From contig NZ_JACZEP010000001.1 of NCBI RefSeq assembly GCF_014863355.1, positions 558,001-622,000 on the forward strand: 64,000 nt of DNA, written 5' to 3'. The translations under genes and the position numbers were made by a program. This document shows positions 17,522 through 26,194 of the stretch, in pieces. Position 1 is the stretch's first letter; each line of letters begins with the position of its first letter. This DNA is from Aminobacter carboxidus (lineage in GTDB: Bacteria; Pseudomonadota; Alphaproteobacteria; Rhizobiales; Rhizobiaceae). Under the pieces are notes generated by a model. That model made no database searches. It saw nothing but the letters and a program-made list of their open reading frames with translations, and was not told the DNA's origin.

Positions 17522-18133
17522 CTACATCTTGTCGATAAGCGACTGCACGCCTTCGGTCGGCGTCGAGTCGGAGCCGGCGGCGACCATGATCGCCGAGACT
17601 ACTGCTTCCGGCTCGTCGACCACCAGCGGCTGGACGAGATGGGCGGTGTGGACGAAGCCCTCGGTCTTCATGTGATCGAGCAGCGATAGCATCGGATCCC
17701 AGAAGGCCTTGACGTTGGCGAACACGATCGGCTTGCGATGATGGCCGAGCTGAGCCCAGGTCATGATCTCGACGATCTCCTCGACCGTGCCGATGCCGCC
17801 GGGCAATGCCACGAATGCGTCCGATTTCTCGAACATCATGTGCTTGCGCTCGTGCATGTTGTCGGTGATGACGAGTTCATCGAGCCGGGTCAGGGCACTT
17901 TCGGTCGCTTCCTTGTTCATCAGAAAGCGCGGGATGATGCCGGTAACCTTGCCGCCGGCGCGCAGCGCGCCATCGGCGACCGCGCCCATGATGCCCTTGG
18001 TGCCGCCGCCATAGACAAGCCTGACGCCAGCCTTGGCGATCGAATGGCCAAGCAGATGACCGGCCTTGATGTAGACCTCATCGCGGCCTGGCGAGGAGCC
18101 GCAATAGACGCAGATGGATCGAATCTTGTTCAT
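17522..18133 (-). CDS. LOG-family phosphoribohydrolase (TIGR00730)
   Basis: A 203-residue Rossmann-fold protein with the LOG signature PGGIGTVEE (in ALPGGIGTVEEIVEIMTW) and the upstream MHERKHMMFE arginine motif. LOG enzymes cleave ribose 5-phosphate from cytokinin nucleotides or AMP-like substrates; older annotations call them lysine decarboxylases, which is incorrect. ATG 18133 begins the conserved MNKIRSICVYCGSSPG; the frame stays open upstream but without conservation. Divergent from the LysM gene. In rhizobia such proteins might influence cytokinin levels near plants, but a general nucleotide-salvage role is equally possible. Confidence 0.92.
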   Translation of the reverse strand: MNKIRSICVYCGSSPGRDEVYIKAGHLLGHSIAKAGVRLVYGGGTKGIMGAVADGALRAGGKVTGIIPRFLMNKEATESALTRLDELVITDNMHERKHMMFEKSDAFVALPGGIGTVEEIVEIMTWAQLGHHRKPIVFANVKAFWDPMLSLLDHMKTEGFVHTAHLVQPLVVDEPEAVVSAIMVAAGSDSTPTEGVQSLIDKM

Positions 18134-18243
18134 GGCCTGATTGGGTATTGCGTCTGCGGGCAGGGTCAAGCCCACACCGGGCTTTTTCTTGTCGCTGCCG
18201 GCAAAACAAGGTAGACCCGTTTCGCGGCTAGGGGCAGGGAAAT

Positions 18244-19671
18244 ATGGCAATTAATCCGTTGAAAATCTTCCTACTCGCAGCGGGCGGCTCGGCCGCTGCT
18301 GCGACTGTTGCATATGTGTCCGGTGCACTGGATCCGTATCTTGCGCCACCCGCCGCGATAGCATCGTTGCCGACGCCGACAACGGCGGCTCCGACGGGCG
18401 ACAAGCCGACCGGAGCTGAGGCGACAACCACAGCGGCGCCAGCTCCTGCCGCGCCTGCGGCGGCGACGGCTGCCGTCGTTGCGCCGTCGTTTGACGTCGT
18501 GCGCGTCGAAAACAACGGCTCCGTGGTCATCGCCGGCAAGGCCGCCGGCAATTCCAAGGTCGAGATCGTGACCGGCTCGAAGGTCATAGGTGCTGCGGTT
18601 GCCGGCGCCGACGGCGATTTCGCCGTCGTGCTCGACGATCCGCTGAAGCCGGGCGACTACCAGATCGTGCTGCGGGCGACGGCTCCCGACAATGTCGTGG
18701 CGACGTCGACCGAAACCGCCGTGGTTTCGGTACCGTCGGATCCCGGCGGTCAGGTACTGGCGCTGGTCGAGGAACCGGGCAAACCGGCCCAACTGATCAC
18801 CGTGCCCAAGCCGGCCGAGGCGCCCTCGGCCCCCGCTGCTCCCGAGCAGCAGGCCAGCACGCCGGCGGTAACGCCGGCGGCGCCTGCCACCGCAGAGCCC
18901 GCGCCGGCGAAATCCGACGCGCCGGCTGCGCAGGTCAAGGTCGCCGTCGAAGCCGTCGAGATCGAAGGCAGGAAGATTTTCATCGCCGGTTCGGCCGATG
19001 CCGGGCGCAAGGTGCGTGCCTATGCCAACGAGATCCTGATCGGCGAGACCCTGACTTCGCCTGAAGGCCGCTTCCTGATCGAGGCCGAGCGCGAATTGCC
19101 TGTCGGCGACTACATCATCCGCGTCGACGCGCTTGAGCCCAATGGCGCCAAGGTCGTGGCGCGCGCCGCCGTGCCGTTCCAGCGCGAGCCGGGCGAAGCC
19201 GTGGCAGCGGTTGCGCCGCAGCCGGCTGCATCAGCGGCTCCTGTCGTTGCCGGTACCGCGCCGACGGCGGAAGCCAAGACAACGATGTCGGGCGAAGTGC
19301 CGGCAGCACCTTCCTCCACCGCGCCGGCGGCGGAAGCATCGGCCCAGGCAGCCGCGCCGGCTGCAACGGCAGACAAGCCGGCCGAAGTGGCCGCTTCACC
19401 TGCGGCGCCTGAAACGACGGCACCCAAGCTCGAGGCGGTCGATGGTGCCGTCATTATCCGTCGCGGTGATTCGCTGTGGCGCATCTCGCGCCGCGTCTAT
19501 GGCCACGGCGTGCGCTACTCGAACATCTATCTCGCCAACCAGGACCAGATTCAGGATCCCGACCGCATCTGGCCGGGCCAGGTGTTCCGCGTGCCGGAGA
19601 AGTCCAAGGAAGGCGAGGCCGCCGACATGGGGGCCATGGGCGAGCAGGCGATGCCCGCACCCAAGCCGTAG
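18244..19671 (+). CDS. LysM-domain envelope protein with Ig-like repeats
   Basis: A 475-residue, Ala/Pro-rich protein with an N-terminal hydrophobic segment (IFLLAAGGSAAAATVAYVSG) acting as signal anchor. Two similar beta-rich Ig-like units follow (about residues 80-160 and 235-315; both contain the pattern 'V.I.G.A.AG.KV' and 'PGDY/VGDY.I...A'). They are separated by Ala/Pro linkers. The C-terminal LysM domain (about 400-460: IIRRGDSLWRISRRVYG..., LANQDQIQDPDRIWPGQVFRVP) binds peptidoglycan. Probably periplasmic and attached to the inner membrane. Its partner is unknown. It is 68 bases from the ArsR gene. Confidence 0.85.
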   Translation: MAINPLKIFLLAAGGSAAAATVAYVSGALDPYLAPPAAIASLPTPTTAAPTGDKPTGAEATTTAAPAPAAPAAATAAVVAPSFDVVRVENNGSVVIAGKAAGNSKVEIVTGSKVIGAAVAGADGDFAVVLDDPLKPGDYQIVLRATAPDNVVATSTETAVVSVPSDPGGQVLALVEEPGKPAQLITVPKPAEAPSAPAAPEQQASTPAVTPAAPATAEPAPAKSDAPAAQVKVAVEAVEIEGRKIFIAGSADAGRKVRAYANEILIGETLTSPEGRFLIEAERELPVGDYIIRVDALEPNGAKVVARAAVPFQREPGEAVAAVAPQPAASAAPVVAGTAPTAEAKTTMSGEVPAAPSSTAPAAEASAQAAAPAATADKPAEVAASPAAPETTAPKLEAVDGAVIIRRGDSLWRISRRVYGHGVRYSNIYLANQDQIQDPDRIWPGQVFRVPEKSKEGEAADMGAMGEQAMPAPKP

Positions 19672-19714
19672 TTGCTGGAACGCATTTCCGGGTATTCCGG
19701 GTTGCCTGGAAAGA

Positions 19715-19745
19715 GTTCATCGTCTATCGTCGATAAACGATGAAC
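19715..19745. promoter_or_regulatory. 31-bp near-perfect palindrome overlapping the arsR-type start codon (candidate operator)
   Basis: Arms GTTCATCGT (19715-19723) and ACGATGAAC (19737-19745) enclose TATCG-T-CGATA; the whole is symmetric about base 19730 with a single mismatched pair (19724/19736). The ATG of the ArsR-family gene (19740) lies inside the right arm. Binding of the dimeric regulator here would block its own operon, the usual ArsR autoregulation. The assignment is inferred from symmetry and position. Confidence 0.65.
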
Positions 19746-20075
19746 TCTATCTCCGACACCTCATCCTGCTGCGCGCCCGTCAAGGACGTGACCCAGAAGC
19801 TTGCCGCGCTGTCGCATCCAGCACGGCTTGAAATCCTGAGATGCCTGGCTGGCGGCAGGTCTTGCTGCTGCAAGGAAGTGGTCGAGCATCTCGACCTCGC
19901 CCAGTCGACAGTCTCGCAACATCTGAAAATCCTCGTCGAAGCCGGTCTGGTGCGCTACGCGCCGGAGCGGCAGCGGTCGCGCTATGAGATCGACCAGGCA
20001 GCACTGGCCGCCGTTTCCGCGTCGGTAGCGGCGCTCGTCGAGACCTGCTGCGCCGTCGAAGGCGCGAACATCTAA
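19740..20075 (+). CDS. Cys-rich ArsR/SmtB-family transcriptional regulator
   Basis: A 111-residue winged-helix repressor: LAALSHPARLEILRCL (residues 21-36), recognition helix region DLAQSTVSQHLKILVEAGLV (52-71) and the wing RYAPERQRSRYEI. It has eight Cys: 10, 11, 35, 42, 43, 44, 103, 104. The CCC at 42-44 falls near the alpha3 metal/thiol site of ArsR proteins (classically ELCVCDL), and the CC pairs at both termini are unusual, suggesting a thiol, metalloid or metal sensor. No Shine-Dalgarno is visible before ATG 19740, so the message may be leaderless. Fifteen bases upstream of the ABC exporter gene it probably controls. Confidence 0.88.
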   Translation: MNSISDTSSCCAPVKDVTQKLAALSHPARLEILRCLAGGRSCCCKEVVEHLDLAQSTVSQHLKILVEAGLVRYAPERQRSRYEIDQAALAAVSASVAALVETCCAVEGANI

Positions 20076-20089
20076 TCAAGGCAAGCACA

Positions 20090-21988
20090 GTGGCCAGCAA
20101 AACCGTATCCGCCGAACGCGGCTCGACCTTCAGCACGATCAGGAACCTCTGGCCCTATATGTGGCCGGAAGACCGGCCCGACCTCAGGGCGCGCGTGATA
20201 TGGGCGACAGTCTTCCTGTTCGTTGCCAAGCTGACGTTGGTCGCCGGACCCTACTTCTTCAAATGGGCTACCGATGCGCTCGCCGGCGACCAGCGTACGC
20301 CGTTGCCGCTGCCGGCCTTCCTGGTGGCGCCGGTGATGCTGGTGATCGCCTACAATGTCGTGCGCATCGTGCAGCTCGGCTTCAACCAGCTGCGCGACGC
20401 TCTGTTTGCCCGCGTCGGCCAGTATGCGGTGCGCCAGCTGGCCCACCGCACCTTCGTGCACATGCACCAGCTGTCGCTGCGCTTCCATCTCGAACGCCGT
20501 ACCGGCGGGCTGTCGCGCATCATCGAGCGCGGCACCAAGGGCATCGAGACGATCGTCCGCTTCACCATCCTGAACACGGCACCGACGGTGCTGGAGTTCG
20601 GGCTGACCGCCGGCATCTTCGGCTTCGCCTATGGCTGGAAATATGTGGCTGTCGTCGCGGTGACGGTGTGGCTCTACACCTGGTTCACGGTGTGGGCGAG
20701 CGACTGGCGCATCGGCATCCGCCGCGAGATGAACGATTCCGACACCGACGCCAACACCAAGGCGATCGACTCGCTGCTCAACTTCGAGACGGTGAAGTAT
20801 TTCAACAACGAGGCCATGGAAGCCGAGCGCTTCGACCGCTCGATGGCACGCTACGAGACGGCGGCAACCCGTATCTGGACCTCGCTCGGCTGGCTGAATT
20901 TCGGCCAGGGCGTGATCTTCGGCATCGGCATGACCATCGTCATGGCCATGTCGGCGATGGAAGTCATGGCCGGCACCCAGACCGTCGGCGACTTCGTCTT
21001 CATCAATGCCATGCTGATGCAGCTTTCGGTGCCGCTCAACTTCATCGGCTTCATCTACCGCGAAATCCGCCAGGGCCTGACCGACATCGAACAGATGTTC
21101 GACCTGCTCGATGTGAGCCAGGAAGTGATCGACAAGCCGGATGCCAAAGCACTTGTCGTCGGCACCGGCCGGGTCGAGTTCCGCGATGTGCATTTCGCCT
21201 ATGATCCGGCCCGCCAGATCCTGAAGGGCGTGAGCTTCGAGGTGCCGGCCGGCAAGACGGTGGCGATCGTCGGGCCGTCAGGTGCCGGCAAGTCGACGAT
21301 CTCCAGGCTGCTGTTCCGCTTCTACGACATCCAGCAGGGCGCGATCCTGATCGACGGCCAGGACATTCGCGACGTTTCCCAGCAAAGCCTGCGCGGGGCG
21401 ATCGGCATGGTGCCGCAGGACACCGTGCTGTTCAACGACACCATCGCCTACAACATCCGCTACGGCCGCGTGAACGCCGACGAGGAGGATGTGCGCAAGG
21501 CAGCCGAACTGGCGCAGATATCAGGCTTCATCCAGCGCCTGCCGGAAGGCTACAAGGCGATGGTCGGCGAGCGCGGCTTGAAGCTGTCGGGCGGCGAAAA
21601 GCAGCGCGTGGCGATTGCCCGCACCATCCTCAAGGCACCGCCGATCCTGATGCTCGACGAGGCGACCTCGGCACTCGACACCCAGACCGAGCAGGAGATC
21701 CAGAGCGCGCTCGACCTGGTCAGCAAGGGCCGCACCACGATCGTCATCGCCCATCGCCTGTCGACGGTGATTTCCGCCGACGAGATCATCGTGCTCGCCG
21801 ATGGCGGCATTGCCGAGCGCGGCACCCATGCCGATCTGCTGGAACATGGCGGGCTTTATGCCTCGATGTGGGATCGCCAGCGCGAAGCGACCGAGGCCGA
21901 GGAGCGCCTGCGCCAGGCGCGCGAGGGCGACGAGCTTGGTGTCGTCGTGCGTCGCCGCACACCGGAGGTCACCAACGACGTGGAATAA
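20090..21988 (+). CDS. Atm1-type ABC exporter (fused permease and ATPase)
   Basis: A 632-residue half-transporter: six-helix ABC membrane domain (residues about 25-330), then a nucleotide-binding domain with Walker [11 protein letters not shown]-loop VPQDTVLFND, signature LSGGEKQRVAIAR, Walker B ILMLDEATSALD and H-loop AHRLST. Sequence features (ATDALAG, FNNEAMEAERFDRSMARYE, LNFGQG) place it with Atm1/HMT1 proteins, which export glutathione-linked metal or sulfur species. It begins with GTG at 20090, 14 bases after the ArsR-type regulator, so likely co-transcribed and regulated by that protein. It may protect against heavy metals, or serve Fe-S biogenesis. Confidence 0.92.
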   Translation: MASKTVSAERGSTFSTIRNLWPYMWPEDRPDLRARVIWATVFLFVAKLTLVAGPYFFKWATDALAGDQRTPLPLPAFLVAPVMLVIAYNVVRIVQLGFNQLRDALFARVGQYAVRQLAHRTFVHMHQLSLRFHLERRTGGLSRIIERGTKGIETIVRFTILNTAPTVLEFGLTAGIFGFAYGWKYVAVVAVTVWLYTWFTVWASDWRIGIRREMNDSDTDANTKAIDSLLNFETVKYFNNEAMEAERFDRSMARYETAATRIWTSLGWLNFGQGVIFGIGMTIVMAMSAMEVMAGTQTVGDFVFINAMLMQLSVPLNFIGFIYREIRQGLTDIEQMFDLLDVSQEVIDKPDAKALVVGTGRVEFRDVHFAYDPARQILKGVSFEVPAGKTVAIVGPSGAGKSTISRLLFRFYDIQQGAILIDGQDIRDVSQQSLRGAIGMVPQDTVLFNDTIAYNIRYGRVNADEEDVRKAAELAQISGFIQRLPEGYKAMVGERGLKLSGGEKQRVAIARTILKAPPILMLDEATSALDTQTEQEIQSALDLVSKGRTTIVIAHRLSTVISADEIIVLADGGIAERGTHADLLEHGGLYASMWDRQREATEAEERLRQAREGDELGVVVRRRTPEVTNDVE

Positions 21989-22149
21989 GCGGCCTGCCAG
22001 GCCACCGGCTTACATGATCAATTCTTATGCGAGCGGCGATAACGCCGCTTGCGGCCTGCGATAGCGGTGGGCGCTGGCAATGCCGCGTTGCGGCTGGCGG
22101 TCGTTTCCGGTAAGCACTCCGGGACTTCAACAGCAACGGCCTCCACTTC

Positions 22150-22848
22150 ATGAGCATAGCCGACACGATCCGCAACGCCTTCGTTCCGGTCCATCGCGAG
22201 GGATATCCCTTCATTGCCGGATTTGCGGCTGTCGCCGTCCTGCTGGGCTTCTTTTCTACTTCGCTGTTCTGGATCGGCGCGATCCTGACCGCCTGGTGCG
22301 CCTATTTCTACCGTGACCCCGAACGCGTGACGCCTGTCGACGACAGGCTGGTGGTTAGCCCCGCCGATGGTGTGGTTTCGGCCGTAGGCCCGGCGGTACC
22401 GCCGCGCGAGCTCAATCTCGGCACTGCCGAGATGACCCGTATCTCGGTATTCATGAACGTCTTTTCCGTGCATGTGAATCGTGCGCCGGTGCGCGGCAAG
22501 ATCGTCCGCATCGAGCACCGTCCTGGAAAATTCCTCAACGCCGAGCTCGACAAGGCAAGCCAGGAAAACGAGCGTAACGGCATTGTCATCGACAGCCCCA
22601 ACGGGCAGGTGGCGGCCGTGCAGATCGCCGGTCTCGTCGCCCGTCGCATCCTGTGCTGGGCCGATGTCGGCGGCAACATCGCCGTTGGCGAGCGTTTCGG
22701 CCTGATCCGCTTCGGTTCGCGTGTCGACGTGTTCCTGCCGACCAATGCGGTCGCCCGCGTTTCAGTCGGCCAGACTGCCGTTGCGGGTGAAACCATCCTC
22801 GCCGAATTTGGCGGCGCCAGCCATCCGCCGCTGGTGCGGGTCTCCTGA
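22150..22848 (+). CDS. psd: Phosphatidylserine decarboxylase proenzyme
   Basis: A 232-residue short-type Psd with one or two N-terminal hydrophobic helices ([29 protein letters not shown]), the PADG motif (71-74), [11 protein letters not shown] and the self-cleavage site FGSR at 188-191, where Gly189-Ser190 is cut to make the pyruvoyl group. It converts phosphatidylserine to phosphatidylethanolamine at the inner membrane. The stop overlaps the next gene pssA by one base (TGATG), so the two consecutive steps of PE synthesis are co-translated. Confidence 0.96.
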   Translation: MSIADTIRNAFVPVHREGYPFIAGFAAVAVLLGFFSTSLFWIGAILTAWCAYFYRDPERVTPVDDRLVVSPADGVVSAVGPAVPPRELNLGTAEMTRISVFMNVFSVHVNRAPVRGKIVRIEHRPGKFLNAELDKASQENERNGIVIDSPNGQVAAVQIAGLVARRILCWADVGGNIAVGERFGLIRFGSRVDVFLPTNAVARVSVGQTAVAGETILAEFGGASHPPLVRVS

Positions 22849-23684
22849 TGGTCGCGCCATTCAAGCCCTTCGAACCGCATGGCAGCGGCGGCCCGCGCAT
22901 TCGCGAAATCCCGCTGCGCATGGTGCTGCCCAACCTGATCACCGTGCTGGCGATCTGCGCCGGCCTGTCGGGCATCCGGCTCGCCTTCGAAGGTCGCTTC
23001 GAATCGGCCGTGGTGATGGTGCTTTTGGCGGCGTTCCTCGACGGCATCGACGGCCGCCTGGCCCGCATGCTCAAGGCGACATCGCGCTTCGGCGCGCAGA
23101 TGGATTCGCTCGCCGACATCGTCAATTTCGGCGTCGTGCCGGCATTGGTGCTCTACGCCTATCTGCTCGACAAGGCAGGCTCGCTCGGCTGGATCGCGAC
23201 GCTGTTGTTTGCCATCGCCATGGGCCTGAGGCTGGCGCGCTTCAACGTGCTCGACGAGGATCTCGATCGTCCCGCCTGGCAGGCCGAATATTTCGTCGGC
23301 GTGCCGGCGCCGATCGGCGCCATCACCTTGATGCTGCCGATGTATCTCGGCTTCCTCGGTCTCGAAGGCACCCGCACCGTGGCCTACATCGGCACCGGTT
23401 TCACCATTCTCGTCGCTTTCCTGCTGGTCAGCCGCTTGCCCGTCTATTCCGGCAAGAAGCTTAAGATCAAACGCGAGCACCTGCTGCCGGTGATGCTGCT
23501 GGCAGTGTTCTACGTGCTGCTTCTGACCGTCTATCCCTGGCAGACGCTGACCGCCTCGGTCGGCGCATATCTGCTGTTCCTGCCGCTCAGTGCCAGCGCC
23601 TACGCGCGCCGCTCCAAGATCGAAGCTACCGCCGCAGCGGCTGCGGCCGAAGCGGCTGAAACACAGGCCGAACCCAAGGCCTAG
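22848..23684 (+). CDS. pssA: CDP-diacylglycerol--serine O-phosphatidyltransferase
   Basis: A 278-residue integral membrane CDP-alcohol phosphatidyltransferase. The catalytic motif DGx2ARx8Gx3Dx3D is complete at residues 68-90 (DGRLARMLKATSRFG..., Asp86, Asp90). It makes phosphatidylserine from CDP-diacylglycerol and serine, the step before Psd. About eight membrane helices; the Ala/Glu C-tail is cytosolic. Overlaps psd by one base. A stable hairpin follows the stop. Confidence 0.95.
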   Translation: MVAPFKPFEPHGSGGPRIREIPLRMVLPNLITVLAICAGLSGIRLAFEGRFESAVVMVLLAAFLDGIDGRLARMLKATSRFGAQMDSLADIVNFGVVPALVLYAYLLDKAGSLGWIATLLFAIAMGLRLARFNVLDEDLDRPAWQAEYFVGVPAPIGAITLMLPMYLGFLGLEGTRTVAYIGTGFTILVAFLLVSRLPVYSGKKLKIKREHLLPVMLLAVFYVLLLTVYPWQTLTASVGAYLLFLPLSASAYARRSKIEATAAAAAAEAAETQAEPKA

Positions 23685-23687
23685 TCC

Positions 23688-23715
23688 GGTTCCGCTTTCC
23701 TGGAAAAGCGGAACC
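23688..23715. terminator. Stem-loop after pssA
   Basis: A perfect 11-bp stem GGTTCCGCTTT (23688-23698)/AAAGCGGAACC (23705-23715) with a 6-base loop, 4 bases after the pssA stop and between convergent genes. There is no clear T-run (CTTCC follows), so it may be a processing or protective stem, a bidirectional terminator or a dispersed palindrome. Confidence 0.5.
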
Positions 23716-23773
23716 CTTCCATCTTCCCGCTTTCACGCAATGCAGACGCAAAAGCGCTCGCGCTGTTCCCGCG

Positions 23774-25993
23774 TCAGGCTGCCAGCCCGAGCTGGTCGAG
23801 CGCCAGGCGTCGGGCGGCGACATAGTCTGTCTTGCCCGAGCCGAGCACCGGGATCTCGTGCACCTTGATGATGTCGTGCGGCACCATCAGCTCGGTAGCG
23901 CCGGCCTGCTTGCCATAGACGCGCAACGCCTCTGGATCGGCATTTCCGGCTGTCGTGACCAGCACGATGCGCTCGCCCCGGCGCTTGTCGGGAACGGCGA
24001 CCGCGGCGTGGCGCTGTTCCGGCCACAGCGCCTGCACCAGCATCTCGACCGCGCCCAGCGAAACCATTTCGCCGGCGATCTTGGCGAACCGCTTGGCGCG
24101 TCCGCGAATGGTGATGAAGCCCTCGCGGTCGACCGAAACGATGTCGCCGGTATCGAGCCAGCCTTCGAGCGGCTGCAACTCGCCCGGCCGGTCTGATGTC
24201 ATGTAGCCCATCATCAGATTGGGGCCGGTGAGCCAGAGCTGGCCGCCTTCGGCAACGCCCTCGACCTCTGCAAGCCGCATGCGCATGCCGGGCAAGAGGC
24301 GCCCGACAGTGCCGTCGCGGCCATGCGTCGCCGAGTTGACGGCAACGACGGGGGCGGCCTCGGTCAGGCCGAAGCCCTCGATGATCTCGGCGTTGAAGCG
24401 GGTGCGCCAGACCTTTCGCGTCTCCGCCCGGACCGGCTCGGCACCGGCGACGACGAAACGCAGGCTGGAGAAATCGCCGTCCTCGGCGGTGCGGGCGTAG
24501 GCGGCGAGGAAGGTGTCGGTGCCGAACATGATCGTCGGGCGGATCTTGCGCGCCACATCGGGGATGATCTTGTAGTGCAGCGGCGAGGGGTAGAGGAACA
24601 GCCTGATGCCGGTCAAAAGCGGCAGGATGGTGCCGCCGGTGAGGCCGAAGGAATGGAATACCGGCAGTACGTTGAACAGCTTGTCTTCAGGCGAGATGCT
24701 GATGCGGGCCTCGGCCTGCATAGCGTTGGCAACGAGGTTGCGGTGCGACAGCACCACGGCCTTCGGCGTGCCTTCCGAGCCCGAGGTGAACAGGATGACG
24801 GCGGGCTTCGACGCGTCCTGCTGGTACAGCGGGCGCCGCCATTGCAGGGCTGCAATGAGCTTTTCCGAGGTCGTGACGCTATCGCGCAGCTCTTCCAGCC
24901 AGACGATCCTTGCGCCGGCCTGCTCGGCGGCGGCGGTGACGTCGCCGAGATCGGCTTTCTGGATGAAGGCGCGCGAGGAGACGATGGTCTTGATCGCGGC
25001 TGTCGTCACGGCCGAGCCGACGTTGGCAGCACCCGCGGTGTAGTTGATCATCGCAGCGACACGGCCGGCTGAGATCAGGCCGAGCATGGCCAGAACCACG
25101 CCGTTGGCATTGGGCAGCAGGATGCCGACGGCCTCGCCCGGGCTGGACATGGCTTCGAAACGCTTGCCGAGCACGCGCGCCCCGGTCAGGAGCTTGCGGT
25201 AGTTCAAGACGCCACTGACGACGTCCTCGACGATCAGCCGCGAAGGGCCGTAGCGGCTGGCAGCGTCGACCATCGAGCCGAATACGCCCCGGTTGAGATC
25301 GGTGCCGGCAAGGCGCGCTTCGGCAAAGCGGTCGAACAGGGCGTTGGCCGTGGTGGTCTGGCTATAGCCGGCGCGCTGCAGCAATTCGGCCACGGTCATG
25401 GGGGCAAGGGCGGCGATCCTGAGGCGCTGGAACCAGTGGCGCGGGGCGCGATCGGCCGGTGTCAGCGAAAACGGCAGGTGGCGAGCTCCGCCGACGAAGA
25501 TCGGCACGATGCGGGCATCGGCCTGCATGGCGATGCGGGCGACGGCGCGGAACAGCCGGAAGGCTTTCACGTCGGGCTCGACGGTGTCGGGCAGGTAGAC
25601 GGCGAGGCGGCCCTTGCCGCGCAGCACCCGCACCAGGCGGCGGCTGACAAAGACATGCTCGGCATTGAATGCGATGGTACGGCCCAGTTCACGCCATGGC
25701 TCGAGCCAGAAGGCCTTGGCAGAGTCGTCGTCGAGGATGTGCAGCGTCTGCTCGGGCAGCAGCGACAGCATCAACGCCGGTTCGAGGCGCGACTGGTGCG
25801 AAACGACATAGATGACAGGGGCATCGGCGTCGCGCACCTGGCTGAGAGCGCTGTCCTGGATCCGGTAGATCAGCTTGAGCGGCAGATAGAGCAGCGCCTG
25901 GCGGAAGCGGATACCGCGTCCGTGCGCCAAAACGCCGGCGGCAAACATCCATGCCGCGATTAAGCCGAGCACAATTGCACTGGCCAGGACCAT
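23774..25993 (-). CDS. Aas-like protein: acyltransferase-like domain fused to acyl-AMP ligase
   Basis: A 739-residue fusion. An N-terminal membrane helix (LASAIVLGLIAAWMFAAG) leads into a PlsC-like domain (about 55-190) and then an AMP-binding ligase domain with the P-loop TSGSEGTPK (403-411), GFGLTEAAP, and a WLDTGD segment. The arrangement matches Aas, which reacylates lysophospholipids using acyl-ACP made by its ligase domain. The acyltransferase motifs are altered: HX4D reads HQSRLE (H66, Glu71), and the FPEG block reads LPDTVEP (134-140). The ligase domain looks complete. ATG 25993 was chosen for its GGGAGGTG Shine-Dalgarno. It sits opposite the psd-pssA phospholipid genes. Confidence 0.82.
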   Translation of the reverse strand: MVLASAIVLGLIAAWMFAAGVLAHGRGIRFRQALLYLPLKLIYRIQDSALSQVRDADAPVIYVVSHQSRLEPALMLSLLPEQTLHILDDDSAKAFWLEPWRELGRTIAFNAEHVFVSRRLVRVLRGKGRLAVYLPDTVEPDVKAFRLFRAVARIAMQADARIVPIFVGGARHLPFSLTPADRAPRHWFQRLRIAALAPMTVAELLQRAGYSQTTTANALFDRFAEARLAGTDLNRGVFGSMVDAASRYGPSRLIVEDVVSGVLNYRKLLTGARVLGKRFEAMSSPGEAVGILLPNANGVVLAMLGLISAGRVAAMINYTAGAANVGSAVTTAAIKTIVSSRAFIQKADLGDVTAAAEQAGARIVWLEELRDSVTTSEKLIAALQWRRPLYQQDASKPAVILFTSGSEGTPKAVVLSHRNLVANAMQAEARISISPEDKLFNVLPVFHSFGLTGGTILPLLTGIRLFLYPSPLHYKIIPDVARKIRPTIMFGTDTFLAAYARTAEDGDFSSLRFVVAGAEPVRAETRKVWRTRFNAEIIEGFGLTEAAPVVAVNSATHGRDGTVGRLLPGMRMRLAEVEGVAEGGQLWLTGPNLMMGYMTSDRPGELQPLEGWLDTGDIVSVDREGFITIRGRAKRFAKIAGEMVSLGAVEMLVQALWPEQRHAAVAVPDKRRGERIVLVTTAGNADPEALRVYGKQAGATELMVPHDIIKVHEIPVLGSGKTDYVAARRLALDQLGLAA

Positions 25994-26102
25994 GCCGCAC
26001 CTCCCAATGCACGCGAAGCCCACCGCGCGCACCGAAACTAGACGATGACGGCGCAAGGTCAATGCGCATCGTCATTCCCTCATCCCTTGGCATCAGCATA
26101 GG

Positions 26103-26127
26103 AAAAAGCCGGTCTTGCGACCGGCTT
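26103..26127 (-). terminator. Intrinsic terminator of the DMT transporter gene
   Basis: Read on the minus strand: AAGCCGGTC, loop GCAA, GACCGGCTT, then further Ts. The 9-bp perfect stem with a T-run lies 67 bases after the transporter stop at 26195 and before the Aas-like start at 25993, so the two minus-strand genes are separately transcribed. Confidence 0.85.
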
Positions 26128-26194
26128 GAAGCTAAGGGACGGGTGGAGGGGATGGGGGATGGGGCAACCCGTCCTGAGCACAAGAACGCGGTCA

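Noticed and set aside
19678-19710. EcfG/RpoE-like GGAAC-N17-GGGTT promoter upstream of the ArsR-type gene
   Set aside because: The -10 part does not match the CGTT consensus, so this is probably chance.
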